Assembly: GCA_947462685.1 (NCBI GenBank)
Contig: CANHPL010000003.1
Span: 62,001-126,000 of the forward strand
Reading direction: 5' to 3'
DNA: 64,000 bases
Source of the DNA: Burkholderiaceae bacterium
GTDB taxonomy: Bacteria; Pseudomonadota; Gammaproteobacteria; Burkholderiales; Burkholderiaceae
Numbering within the stretch: position 1 is the first letter of the stretch; each line of letters starts with the position of its first letter. Under the pieces are notes generated by a model. The model searched no databases and was not told the origin of the DNA. It saw nothing but the letters and a program-made list of their open reading frames with translations. A program made the position numbers and the translations under genes. Positions 49,794 to 59,940 of this stretch are shown piece by piece.

Positions 49794-51428
49794 ATGAACT
49801 TCCTTTGGAATAATCCATATCCTACCGCCCGTATTCCGGTGTTTGCTAGAAATATTGCATCTACTTCACATCCTCTTGCCTCTCAAGCTGGCCTTCGAAT
49901 TCTCCAACAAGGAGGTAACGCTGTCGATGCAGCAATTGCTACTGCTGCGGTTTTGATGGTTGTAGAGCCTGTATCAAATGGCTTAGGGAGTGATATGTTT
50001 GCCATTATTTGGGATGGTGAAAAACTCCATGGCCTCAACGCTTCCGGCACAGCGCCAAGCGCTTGGAGTCCAGAGTACTATGAAAATAAATACGGTATCG
50101 ACACCAATGGCTTAGCAAAACGACCTATGCGAGGTTGGGATACAGTCACCGTTCCAGGAGCAATCGCTGGTTGGGGAGCTCTACATGAAAAATTAGGGCG
50201 ATTAAGTTTCTCAGACATCTTAGCTCCTGCTATCGATATTGCAAACCGTGGTCATGCAATCGCGCCAATTGTTGCTCATAAATGGGCTGCAGGTATTCCT
50301 GATCTTGAGAATCAACCTGGCTTTAAAGAAATGTTTATGCCTAAAGGTCGCGCACCCCATATTGGTGAACGCTTTACCGCTCTCAATATGGCTAAAGCTT
50401 TTGAGCGTATTTGTCAGTTTGGTATCCAAGATTATTACGAAGGGGAAATTGCGCACGCGATAGTGAATCACTCCAAAGCACATGGTGGATCCATGTCTTT
50501 GAATGATCTTAAAAACTATCGTCCCGATTGGATTGATCTGATTTCAACGAATTATCGTGGTTATGATATCCATGAAATACCGCCTAATGGGCAAGGAATT
50601 GGTGCACTCATTGCTTTAGGTATTTTAGAAAATCTCAATCTTGAAGATTATCCCGTTGATGGTGTTCTTAGCCAACATCTGCAAATTGAGGCAATGAAAC
50701 TTGCTTTTGCAGATGTCTATCAATATGTCGCTGACCCAAAAAGTATGAGTGTCAAACCTAGTGAGATGTTAGATCAGGGTTATTTAAAAGAACGTGCCAA
50801 ATTAATTAAACTGGATCAAGCAACTCATTTCAAATTTGGTTTACCGCCATCAGGTGGCACGGTGTATCTCACTACAGCAGATAGTTCAGGCATGATGGTT
50901 TCATTTATCCAAAGTAATTACATGGGCTTTGGTTCTGGTGTCGTTGTTCCAGAGTTTGGTATTAGTATGCAAAATCGCGGAGTTGGCTTCTCACTTGATC
51001 GTCAATCAGACAATATCGTAGCGGGCGGTAAGCGGCCTTTCCATACGATCATCCCGGCATTCATGACGAAACAGGTCAATGGTAAAACCTTCCCACAAAT
51101 GAGCTTTGGTGTAATGGGCGGTGATATGCAACCCCAAGGACATTTACAAACGGTAGTTCGTATGTTGAGTTACCAACAACAACCACAAAGTGCATGTGAT
51201 GCCCCACGCTGGAAGGTCAACCGTGACTTTACGCTTGACGTAGAGTCTAACTTGAATCTAGATACTGTTGCAGGTCTCAAAGCTTTGGGTCATGAACTTA
51301 AAAGTATTGAAGATCCTTATATGGATTTTGGATCTGGTCAATTTATTTGGCGTCAATCTGATGATTTAAATGATGGTTATGTTGCTGCAAGTGACTCGCG
51401 CCGCGATGGTCTTGCTGCTGGATTTTAG
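49794..51428 (+). CDS. Gamma-glutamyltransferase family Ntn hydrolase (no Sec signal)
   Basis: ASTSHPLASQAGLRILQQGGNAVDAAIATAAVLMVVEP, catalytic-Thr region SGGTVYLTTADSSGMMVSFIQSNY. Confidence 0.93.
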   Translation: MNFLWNNPYPTARIPVFARNIASTSHPLASQAGLRILQQGGNAVDAAIATAAVLMVVEPVSNGLGSDMFAIIWDGEKLHGLNASGTAPSAWSPEYYENKYGIDTNGLAKRPMRGWDTVTVPGAIAGWGALHEKLGRLSFSDILAPAIDIANRGHAIAPIVAHKWAAGIPDLENQPGFKEMFMPKGRAPHIGERFTALNMAKAFERICQFGIQDYYEGEIAHAIVNHSKAHGGSMSLNDLKNYRPDWIDLISTNYRGYDIHEIPPNGQGIGALIALGILENLNLEDYPVDGVLSQHLQIEAMKLAFADVYQYVADPKSMSVKPSEMLDQGYLKERAKLIKLDQATHFKFGLPPSGGTVYLTTADSSGMMVSFIQSNYMGFGSGVVVPEFGISMQNRGVGFSLDRQSDNIVAGGKRPFHTIIPAFMTKQVNGKTFPQMSFGVMGGDMQPQGHLQTVVRMLSYQQQPQSACDAPRWKVNRDFTLDVESNLNLDTVAGLKALGHELKSIEDPYMDFGSGQFIWRQSDDLNDGYVAASDSRRDGLAAGF

Positions 51429-51436
51429 GAGAAGGT

Positions 51437-52258
51437 ATGCGGACTGAATTAATCACCTTAGAAACTGACACGATTCCAATGGAGGGTTTATATTATGAAC
51501 CCGATAGAAAAATCAAAGGCGCTGCTTTATTTTTCCATGGCAATACGATGAATTTCTATACTGGCGGAGCAAAATTTCTTGCTCCCTACCTAGCAGAGGC
51601 AGGTTTTGCATTCTTCGCCTTTAATCGACGTGGACACGATATATTATCAACGCGTGCAAGTCGCGATCCAGTTGGAGGGGCTTTTCAAACAATCGCAGAA
51701 TCATTTGCGGATAATGATTTTGCACGACAATTTTTGTATAAAAAAGGCTTTGAACAACCAATTTTGATCGGTCATAGCAATGGCGGTATGCTCGCTGTAG
51801 CTCATGCGGCCAAGTATCCCAATACCTCAGCAATGGTTTTGATGTCCGCTCCTCGCGGTGGTGTTGGTCAGGACCTTAAAGCAGGATCTGAAAAACTCTT
51901 TGCGATGGATCAAGCGGAGCAAATTACTACAAAAGCAAAGGAACTAGTGGCACATGGTAAAGGGCGTGAATTAATGAATCTACCAGGCTGGTGGTATCTC
52001 ATTAGTGCTGAAAGTTATCTGGATCGTCTAGTATCTATTCCTAATACCATCGACCTTGCGCCGGAAATTACTTGTCCGGTTTTGGCAATTCGAGGCGATC
52101 AAGAAGATCAACATCGTTATCCTGCAGAAGAATACCAAGCCGCAAGTCCTGGAAATTGTGAGGTTAACATTATTGAAAACTGTGACCATTTTTACAATGG
52201 CCGAGAAGATACTGTCGCAACGTTAATCAGTCAATGGCTCAAGGGTAAGCTTGCTTAG
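51437..52258 (+). CDS. Alpha/beta hydrolase
   Basis: ALFFHGNTMNFYTGG, FNRRGHD, ILIGHSNGGMLAVAHA. Confidence 0.87.
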   Translation: MRTELITLETDTIPMEGLYYEPDRKIKGAALFFHGNTMNFYTGGAKFLAPYLAEAGFAFFAFNRRGHDILSTRASRDPVGGAFQTIAESFADNDFARQFLYKKGFEQPILIGHSNGGMLAVAHAAKYPNTSAMVLMSAPRGGVGQDLKAGSEKLFAMDQAEQITTKAKELVAHGKGRELMNLPGWWYLISAESYLDRLVSIPNTIDLAPEITCPVLAIRGDQEDQHRYPAEEYQAASPGNCEVNIIENCDHFYNGREDTVATLISQWLKGKLA

Positions 52259-52375
52259 TAACAGGTCTTGAGAAAAATATACGGGATTACCCGAAATCTC
52301 CTTTGCTTTTAACAAGATTGTTTTGTATCTCTATAAAATTTCACGTAAACTAAATTTCATCCCAAGAATGGAGAC

Positions 52376-53383
52376 ATGATGAAAATTTTCAAAATATGGT
52401 TAGTTTTAATTGCTTGCGTGTGGAGTTTAAGTTTGGCAAGTTTCTCCTTTGCGCAAAATTTCCCTAACCATCCCATTAGATATATTGTGCCATTTCCCGC
52501 TGGTGGAGCTACTGATAATATCGCTAGACCAGTTGCCGCAGAAATTGCCAAAAGTGCTGGATGGAATGTCATTATCGAAAACAAGCCTGGTGCAGGAGCC
52601 AATATCGGCGCAGACTTTGTCGCCAAATCTAATCCGGATGGATATACTTGGCTAATGGCTTCCGTTGGAACGCATGGCATCAATCAACCTCTGTATACAC
52701 AAGGTTCTAACAAATTACCTTTTGATCCAGTGAAGGACTTTTTACCAGTGACTCTTGTCGCTGAATTACCCAATGTTCTCGTTCTTAATATTGCCTTTGC
52801 TGAGAAAAATAAAATTAATACAGTAAAAGATTTGATTGCCTACGCTAAAGCAAATCCCGGAAAAATCAATATGGCTTCAAGCGGTAGCGGCACTTCCATC
52901 CATATGGCAGGCGAGTTGTTTAAGTCGATGACTAAAACTTATATGGTTCATCTTCCTTATAAAGGTAGCCCACCGGCATTAGTCGATTTAATCGCAGGTA
53001 ACACGGACATCATGTTCGACAATTTACCTTCTAGTATTAATTTTATACGTACTGGCAAGTTAAAAGCACTGGCAGTAACCAGTGCAAAACGCTCTCCACT
53101 ATTTCCAGACCTACCCACCATTGCAGAAGCAGCTGACTTGCCCGGCTATGAAGCCACATCTTGGTTTGGTATTGTCATTCCAGCAAAAACACCTTCTGAT
53201 ATCGCTGCCAAAATCAGTGATGCCGTCATCAAGGCTGTCAGAAGTCCTGCTGTCAAAGAACAGCTTTCAGCCCTAGGTGCTGAGCCTGTTGGAAATTCCA
53301 ATGAACAATTTGGCGATTACATTAAAAAAGAAATCGCAAAATGGACCAAAGTGGTAAAAGACTCAGGGGCTAAAGTCGATTAG
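52376..53383 (+). CDS. Bug/TctC-family substrate-binding protein
   Basis: Signal peptide; [29 protein letters not shown]. Confidence 0.93.
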   Translation: MMKIFKIWLVLIACVWSLSLASFSFAQNFPNHPIRYIVPFPAGGATDNIARPVAAEIAKSAGWNVIIENKPGAGANIGADFVAKSNPDGYTWLMASVGTHGINQPLYTQGSNKLPFDPVKDFLPVTLVAELPNVLVLNIAFAEKNKINTVKDLIAYAKANPGKINMASSGSGTSIHMAGELFKSMTKTYMVHLPYKGSPPALVDLIAGNTDIMFDNLPSSINFIRTGKLKALAVTSAKRSPLFPDLPTIAEAADLPGYEATSWFGIVIPAKTPSDIAAKISDAVIKAVRSPAVKEQLSALGAEPVGNSNEQFGDYIKKEIAKWTKVVKDSGAKVD

Positions 53384-53384
53384 A

Positions 53385-55031
53385 CTAGGAAAGCTCTGAA
53401 AGTTTTTTGGTTGGAGTAATCGCCTCTGGCTCTGTTACCAACTCAATAACAGCACCAAGGTCATTTTTAATTGCTTCTTGTAAAGCTTCAAAAAATGTAT
53501 CGGTTGTCTGAACACGATAACCTGGTATACCGAAGCTATTGGCAAGCATCACAAAATCTGGATTGGTGAGATAGGTTCCCGATACACGTGATTTAAATTC
53601 GCGCTCTTGATGCATTCTGATCGTGCCATACATGCCGTTGTTCAATATTAATATGATGGGTTTGACCTCATACTTCATTGCTGTGGCTAACTCTTGGCAA
53701 TTCATCATGAAATCACCGTCACCTGTGACGCCAATCACGACTCTTTCAGGATATATTAACTTTGCCGTAATGGCTGCAGGTAAGCCATACCCCATCGAAC
53801 CATTTGCTGGCGCTAGTTGAGTACGAAATCCGCCGTAAGGATAAAACCGATGTAACCAAGTAGAAAAATTACCAGCACCATTAGTCAAAATGGCATCTTT
53901 AGGTATGTACTTTGGTAAGTCTGCAAAGATGTTTGCCAGTTGAATATCGCCGATAATTGGTATGGGTTGCATAAAATCAACTTGATCTTGTCTAGCTTGT
54001 TGATCGTGTAGCTTATCAGCTTTGAGATGATGAGTACTGTGTGTCAGGGCTTCAACAAATAACTTGGGAGAGCAGTTAAGGGCATAACTCGGCCGGAAAA
54101 CTTTTCCAAGTTCTTCAGCGCCAGGATGAACATGAATTAAAGTTTGTTTTGGATGTGGGACATCAAATAGGGTAAAGCCCATCGTGGTGATCTCACCTAA
54201 TCGATCGCCAATGACCATCACAACATCTGCTTGCTTACAACGATCAATTAATTTTTGATTAGCCCCCAAGCCTAAAAATCCCGCATAGGCAGTACTTCGA
54301 TTATCGATTAAATCTTGATACCTAAATGAAGTGACTACTGGCACATGGTTTTGCTCTGCCCATTGTTGCAATTGTTGGCATGTGTTTGCGTCCCATGAGC
54401 TGCCGCCAATCATAATCATTGGCTGAATCGCTTCATCAAAGGCACTCATTGCTTGTGCAAACACCAATTGATTTAAACCTGGTTGCACAATATGTGCCGG
54501 TAGCGTAGGCTTATCCAATCCTTGAGCAAATAAAATATCTTCCGGAAGAGCAAGAACAACGGGGCCTTTACGTCCTGCCTGCGCAATATGAAATGCTCTA
54601 GACACATACTCATCGATGCGATCAACGCGATCAATACTGCCAACCCATTTAGCGCATTCAGAAAACATTTTTCTTAAATCGACTTCCTGAAATGCCTCTC
54701 GCTCTGCCATGTCTGTACCTACTTGACCCACCAATACTACCATTGGTGTGCTGTCTTGATAGGCGGTATGCAACCCCACCATGGCATTGGATGCACCTGG
54801 TCCACGCGTGACCATTAAAACACCAACTTTATTGGTTAGCTTTGCATAAGCCTCGGCCATATAGGCAGCGCCACCTTCTTGGCGACAGGTAATAAACTGC
54901 AGAGTATGTTCATGTTCTAGCAAGCCATCCAATAAAGCCAAATAACTTTCGCCAGGAACTCCAAATGCATACTCCACATGTTGACGTGCCAAGGAATTCG
55001 CTAATATTTTTCCACCGTGTATTGTTGTCAT
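53385..55031 (-). CDS. Acetolactate synthase-like TPP-dependent enzyme
   Basis: VEYAFGVPGESYLALLDGL, GDGDFMMNCQELATAMKYEVKPIILILNN TPP motif. Confidence 0.93.
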   Translation of the reverse strand: MTTIHGGKILANSLARQHVEYAFGVPGESYLALLDGLLEHEHTLQFITCRQEGGAAYMAEAYAKLTNKVGVLMVTRGPGASNAMVGLHTAYQDSTPMVVLVGQVGTDMAEREAFQEVDLRKMFSECAKWVGSIDRVDRIDEYVSRAFHIAQAGRKGPVVLALPEDILFAQGLDKPTLPAHIVQPGLNQLVFAQAMSAFDEAIQPMIMIGGSSWDANTCQQLQQWAEQNHVPVVTSFRYQDLIDNRSTAYAGFLGLGANQKLIDRCKQADVVMVIGDRLGEITTMGFTLFDVPHPKQTLIHVHPGAEELGKVFRPSYALNCSPKLFVEALTHSTHHLKADKLHDQQARQDQVDFMQPIPIIGDIQLANIFADLPKYIPKDAILTNGAGNFSTWLHRFYPYGGFRTQLAPANGSMGYGLPAAITAKLIYPERVVIGVTGDGDFMMNCQELATAMKYEVKPIILILNNGMYGTIRMHQEREFKSRVSGTYLTNPDFVMLANSFGIPGYRVQTTDTFFEALQEAIKNDLGAVIELVTEPEAITPTKKLSELS

Positions 55032-55080
55032 TATTTTTATAATTGAGTTGCTATTTACATCATTGTAATTGCTGAGAATT

Positions 55081-56064
55081 TTATTCTGCTTTAATATTTT
55101 TCTCTCGAATCACTTTTAACCAAATCTCTTTTTCTTCTCGCATCATTTGACCAAACTGAGCAGACGTATTGGCAACAATATCATTACCGCCCTTAAGAGC
55201 AAATGCCGAAACTTCTGGCATAGACATAATTTTGACGAGCTCAGTGGTTAATTTATTTTGGATATCACTTGGCAAGTTTGGTGGCGCAAGCATTCCTAAC
55301 CAAATATATGCGGCAAGTCCTGGTAATCCCATTTCACCCATCGTTGGAACATCAGGAACCACGCTGGATCTTTTGTCTGCAAAGAGTGCTAAGCCACGCA
55401 TTTTTCCAGCATTCACCATACCCTGAGAGTTGCCTACGCTATCGCAGAACATTTGTGTTTCGCCACCAATCAGTGCAGCTTGGGCGGGAGCAGCTCCTTT
55501 GTAAGGCACATGCACGACATTAGTTCCAGCAGCAATATTAAAGAGCTCACAAGCTAAGTGACCACCACTCCCAATACCCACGCTAGAATAATTGAGTTGA
55601 TTTGATTTACTCTTTGCATATTGAATAAATTCTGGAATAGTTTTTGCAGGCAATCCGGGATTCACCAACAAGTACATAGGGTATTTAATGGCCATCGATA
55701 AAGGTGTAAAGTCCTTCACCGAATCATAAGGAACTGGGCTTTTTAATAATGGCCCAATTAAATGGGCACTATTGGAAGTAAATAGTAATGTATAGCCATC
55801 CGCTGGGGCATTCATGACGGCTAAGGTTCCAGGTGCTCCCGTTCCACCTGCACGATTCTCGACAATGACCGGTTGTTTAAAATCTTCCTGCATTTTGCTA
55901 GCAATCAATCTAGCATAATTATCTGTGGGGCCACCTGGTGGAAAAGGCACAATGACTTTAATCGGACGGTTTGGGTACGTATTATCTGCTGCCTGTACAT
56001 GCAAAGTACTAAAAGCAAATGACAGGCTGAGTAAACCACAAATGAGTCTTAACCCTTGGCGCAT
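55081..56064 (-). CDS. Bug/TctC-family substrate-binding protein
   Basis: Signal peptide; YPNRPIKVIVPFPPGGPTDNYAR, PADGYT. Confidence 0.93.
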   Translation of the reverse strand: MRQGLRLICGLLSLSFAFSTLHVQAADNTYPNRPIKVIVPFPPGGPTDNYARLIASKMQEDFKQPVIVENRAGGTGAPGTLAVMNAPADGYTLLFTSNSAHLIGPLLKSPVPYDSVKDFTPLSMAIKYPMYLLVNPGLPAKTIPEFIQYAKSKSNQLNYSSVGIGSGGHLACELFNIAAGTNVVHVPYKGAAPAQAALIGGETQMFCDSVGNSQGMVNAGKMRGLALFADKRSSVVPDVPTMGEMGLPGLAAYIWLGMLAPPNLPSDIQNKLTTELVKIMSMPEVSAFALKGGNDIVANTSAQFGQMMREEKEIWLKVIREKNIKAE

Positions 56065-56134
56065 ATTGTCTCCCTTATTTTTAATATTTCTACTAGATTA
56101 ATCTAAAAACGGGGATGTTTCAATAAGTAGTTAA

Positions 56135-57130
56135 TTACTTTGATGCAAGAAATTCTTCTCGCCAAAATCCAAGGGCTTGTTGTGCGGCTTGATCTGTAAA
56201 ACTAAATACATAGCTATTTTCTGAAGACTCTAAACGAAATGTTTCCCAAGAGGGCACCACAAATACGTCATGTGTTCGCAATTGGTATCGTTGCCCACCA
56301 AGCTCTAATATGCACTCTCCCTGAAAAACGTTTAAAACCTTGTTTTCAGTAGTTCTATAAGGTTGGCCAACAAATCCTTTGGGAATCAATTGCATAAAAG
56401 CAGATACCGTTGGTAAAGGATCTTTTTGTGTAACAGGATCGGTATACCTTAATTTATAAGCATGGGTACGATCGGGAGTCGAGCCCACCAAATCGTGTAA
56501 ATTCTTTGCCATATCTTTAAATGGGAACAAATAACTTTTAGAGGCTTCATCTGGCTCATGACTAATGTGAGAAACTGGATAAGTATCTTGTGGATAATTT
56601 TCCCGAAAATGAGCGCCAAATAAACTCGTAAATGGGGTATCTAAACCATCCATCCAAACGACGGCTTCATTGCCTAAATTACCATGATCGTGCCATGTCC
56701 AGTTGGGTGTAACAATAAAATCTCCAGGGCGCATCATCATCTTTACACCATCGATACTGGTGTAAGCCCCCTCTCCCTCGACAATAAATCGAAAGGCATT
56801 CGGCGTATGCCGGTGTGAGGGTGCAATCTCTCCCGGCAGAATAATTTGTTGTCCAGCAAATAAAGATTGCGCAATAAAAGAACTGCCGCGAAGTGCAGGA
56901 TTTTCCATCACCAAAACTCGTCGATCAGCATCTTTTTTTTCAATCAGTTGCGTAGCTTCCTCTAATAAAGGTTTGACGATTTGGTAGGGCCAATGCGCAG
57001 GTACCCCGTCTGAACCAGGGACTAATTTGACTTTTCTTTCCCAAAGAGGCAATAGGTTCATGGGATGAACCTGCTCCTTAAACGCTTGAAGCTTAGCTAA
57101 CTGATCTGGATTCATGGACAATTCATCCAA
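56135..57130 (-). CDS. Gentisate 1,2-dioxygenase-like bicupin
   Basis: APSHRHTPNAFRFIVEGEGAYTSIDGVKMMMRPGDFIVTPNWTWHDHGN. Confidence 0.9.
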   Translation of the reverse strand: MDELSMNPDQLAKLQAFKEQVHPMNLLPLWERKVKLVPGSDGVPAHWPYQIVKPLLEEATQLIEKKDADRRVLVMENPALRGSSFIAQSLFAGQQIILPGEIAPSHRHTPNAFRFIVEGEGAYTSIDGVKMMMRPGDFIVTPNWTWHDHGNLGNEAVVWMDGLDTPFTSLFGAHFRENYPQDTYPVSHISHEPDEASKSYLFPFKDMAKNLHDLVGSTPDRTHAYKLRYTDPVTQKDPLPTVSAFMQLIPKGFVGQPYRTTENKVLNVFQGECILELGGQRYQLRTHDVFVVPSWETFRLESSENSYVFSFTDQAAQQALGFWREEFLASK

Positions 57131-57133
57131 TAC

Positions 57134-58000
57134 TCAAGCAGTAGGAGGTGCAAAGATGGAAGCTTTACCACCCTGACTTTGAGCCACGGATACAGTCATA
57201 GAACCAATTCGCTCAAATTCAATTTTGACCTGATCACCACCTTTAATTGGCCCAACTCCAGCAGGTGTTCCTGCAGCAATAATATCTCCAGGCTCAAGGG
57301 TCATAATATGCGAGGCAATTTCAATCATGCCCGGAATATCGACAATCAAATCCCTCGTGTTTGCGTCCTGACGCAATTCGCCATTCACCCACAAACGGCC
57401 TTGCAACTGTGTTGGATCACCTAATTCATCGGCGGTCATAATCCAAGGCCCCACGGGGCAAAATGTGTCATAAGCTTTTCTTGCTACTCGCTCCTCTTTG
57501 CCTCGGACCACAATATCCATAAGACAAGAGTATCCAAAGACATACTCCTGCCAATTTTCCCTTGGAATATCCCTGCCGCGTTTGCCAATAATAATTGCAA
57601 GTTCACACTCATGGTCAATGCGGCGATCTGGTAAGTCAGGTAATACGATCGCATCACCTGCGCCACTGAGAGACGATGGTGGCTTTAAAAAGAAGCCCAA
57701 ATTATTTGCTTTAACCTCACGCCCCATCTCTGCAGCATGGTCATGGTAATTAATAGGATAAGCAATTACCTTTGAACTAGCAGGTATGGGAGTTAATAAT
57801 TTCACATGACTTAAAGGTATACGTGGACGATCCATGGCTTTTTCTAATAGCGGTAAATAACTAGAAAGATTCGCAATGAGGCGATTCATCGCAACGAGTG
57901 GCCATGCTTTTAAATCATGAGATACCAAATCATTGACGTCAATGACATCGTCGCCAACCACGATACCAATTTGACCTTCGTTAAATCGCACTAGCCTCAT
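57134..58000 (-). CDS. Fumarylacetoacetate hydrolase family protein (fumarylpyruvate hydrolase candidate)
   Basis: KVIAYPINYHDHAAEMG, FLKPPSSLSGAGDAI, DHECELAIIIGKRGRDI, TPAGVGPIKGGD. Confidence 0.91.
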   Translation of the reverse strand: MRLVRFNEGQIGIVVGDDVIDVNDLVSHDLKAWPLVAMNRLIANLSSYLPLLEKAMDRPRIPLSHVKLLTPIPASSKVIAYPINYHDHAAEMGREVKANNLGFFLKPPSSLSGAGDAIVLPDLPDRRIDHECELAIIIGKRGRDIPRENWQEYVFGYSCLMDIVVRGKEERVARKAYDTFCPVGPWIMTADELGDPTQLQGRLWVNGELRQDANTRDLIVDIPGMIEIASHIMTLEPGDIIAAGTPAGVGPIKGGDQVKIEFERIGSMTVSVAQSQGGKASIFAPPTA

Positions 58001-58093
58001 TTTTTTACCTTGTTTTTTTAAATGCTTTTAATGAATATGTATCTTGCACTACTGTAATGTTTTTTCAATTTATACTTGCATTATATAAATAAA

Positions 58094-58108
58094 GAACTAA
58101 TTTAGTTC
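58094..58108. promoter_or_regulatory. Palindromic operator candidate
   Basis: GAACTAA-T-TTAGTTC perfect 7-1-7 palindrome between divergent FAH and Bug genes, 26 nt upstream of ATG 58135. Confidence 0.4.
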
Positions 58109-58134
58109 AAATTAAACTTCGAGAGACAATAGTC

Positions 58135-59127
58135 ATGACTAACTTTATGCAAAATAGTTGCAAACTGTTTTACCGTCAATTCCTTTTATTGATCAGCTTC
58201 ACATTATTTTCTGCGCTCCCTTACGCGCAAAATAATTATCCAAATAAGCCAGTTACTTTTATTGTGCCCTACACAACTGGAAGTACCGCTGATTTATTAG
58301 CGAGGAATATGGGCAATAAACTCTCCATCAAATGGGGAGTTCCCGTCATTGTCGATAATCGTCCTGGTGCGGCGGGTGTAATCGGCACTGATTTTGCCTC
58401 TAAAGCTGCTGGTGACGGTTATACCTTTTTGTTTACAGCCACATCACACGCATCGGTGCCTGCCATCAAAACAAAAATTCCTTATGACCCCATGAATAGC
58501 TTTACGCCAGTTATTTTGTTAAGTAATAGTGCCATGGGGCTAGTCATCAATCCGAATTTACCTTTTCAAAAATATTCCGAATTTGAAGCTTATGTGAAAT
58601 CTCATCCAAATGCTTATAGCTATGCTTCTCCGGGTACCGGTACAACACAACATTTGGCAATGGAGCTTTTGAAGCAAAGAACTGGAATGGAAATCCTTCA
58701 TGTACCTTATAAAGGTATCTCAGGCGCAATTACTGACATTATTGGTGCACATGTGCAAGCAGGTATTGTATCTTTACAGGCAGCCAGCACTTATTTACAA
58801 AGCGGTCAGTTACGAATGCTTGCAGTTCTGAGTGAGGATCGTTCTAAGTCGTTTCCCACCATACCAACACTAAAGCAACAAGGCGTCAATGAAGTGGTCG
58901 ATACTTGGTATGGGGTTCTGGCTCCAGCAAAACTATCTCCAGCGATTATTGCCAAAGTAAATGCTGATATGAATCTTATATTGCAAACAGCTGAAATTCA
59001 AGAATTAATGGATAAACAAGGTCTTGTTTCTGTGGGAGGAGATTCCACCAAAATGAAATCCCTTTTACAAAATGAAATCCCTAAGTGGAAAACTGTAGTG
59101 AAAAAAGGTAATATTCAAGTAGAATAA
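58135..59127 (+). CDS. Bug/TctC-family substrate-binding protein
   Basis: Signal peptide; YPNKPVTFIVPYTTGSTADLLAR, AGDGYT. Confidence 0.92.
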   Translation: MTNFMQNSCKLFYRQFLLLISFTLFSALPYAQNNYPNKPVTFIVPYTTGSTADLLARNMGNKLSIKWGVPVIVDNRPGAAGVIGTDFASKAAGDGYTFLFTATSHASVPAIKTKIPYDPMNSFTPVILLSNSAMGLVINPNLPFQKYSEFEAYVKSHPNAYSYASPGTGTTQHLAMELLKQRTGMEILHVPYKGISGAITDIIGAHVQAGIVSLQAASTYLQSGQLRMLAVLSEDRSKSFPTIPTLKQQGVNEVVDTWYGVLAPAKLSPAIIAKVNADMNLILQTAEIQELMDKQGLVSVGGDSTKMKSLLQNEIPKWKTVVKKGNIQVE

Positions 59128-59137
59128 AGGATAGAAG

Positions 59138-59866
59138 ATGAGCATTATTGAAGATTTAGTCATAGCTTCTCGCGTTTGTGTAGAGCACGGTGTGATAGAT
59201 GCCTATGGCCATGTTAGCGCCAGAAACCCCGACAACCCCAATACATATTTTATTTCCAGAGATCTTGCTCCAGAATTCATTACAGAAAATGATATTTTAG
59301 AAATGGATATGGAAAGTAATCCAGTAAAGCCTAACAGTCCTAAAAGCTACAACGAACGTTTCATCCATAGCGAAATTTACAAAGCTAGGCCTGATGTAAT
59401 GTCAATTGTGCATAACCATTCCCACTCTGTAGTTCCATTTAGTTGTACGACATGTGAACTTCGCCCGATCTTTCATATGTCAGCTTTTATTGGTCTAGGT
59501 GTTCCGAATTGGGATATCCGTGAAGCGCAAATGGGTACTGATATGCTAGTAAGAAATAGTTTTTTAGGTAAGTCCCTGGCTGATAAATTAGGCCCGCATC
59601 CTGCAGCCCTGATGCGCGGACACGGCTCGGTTGTCGTAGGCCACAAAATTCAAGTAGCTGTTGGTAGAACGATTTATTTAGATCAAAATGCCAAAATGCA
59701 ATATCAAGCTATGATGATGTCGGGTAATCCCATGGAAGTGGTCTATATGGATGACTCAGAAGTTGCTGCTAACGTTTCATGGCAAGAGTACTACCGTTCA
59801 TGGGATCTATGGAAGCGTAAATGGCAAAAGAAGTTGGCGGATGAAAAACTGTCAACGAAATCATGA
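59138..59866 (+). CDS. Class II aldolase/adducin family protein
   Basis: GVIDAYGHVSARNPDNPNTYFISRDLAPEFI, SIVHNHSHSVVPFS, LMRGHGSVVVG. Confidence 0.93.
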   Translation: MSIIEDLVIASRVCVEHGVIDAYGHVSARNPDNPNTYFISRDLAPEFITENDILEMDMESNPVKPNSPKSYNERFIHSEIYKARPDVMSIVHNHSHSVVPFSCTTCELRPIFHMSAFIGLGVPNWDIREAQMGTDMLVRNSFLGKSLADKLGPHPAALMRGHGSVVVGHKIQVAVGRTIYLDQNAKMQYQAMMMSGNPMEVVYMDDSEVAANVSWQEYYRSWDLWKRKWQKKLADEKLSTKS

Positions 59867-59940
59867 ACAAGTTCAATTCATCTTAAACTGTTAATATTTT
59901 GATTCAAACCCCTTTAATTAACTCATACCTTGGAAATGTT

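Noticed and set aside
52282-52293. Small palindrome CGGGATTACCCG after the hydrolase gene
   Set aside because: Only 4-bp arms and no U-tract; too weak for a terminator or operator call.
9690-55426. Recurring ORFs such as 9690-9986, 15706-16155, 34649-34915, 39281-39568 and 52357-52683 with similar peptides (VYPSGFxFATKxxPIxPxPPGLFxTTIG)
   Set aside because: They are antisense to the conserved N-terminal block of Bug genes (reverse of the PDGYT and NRPGGGG region), so the similarity is an artefact of the sense-strand conservation.
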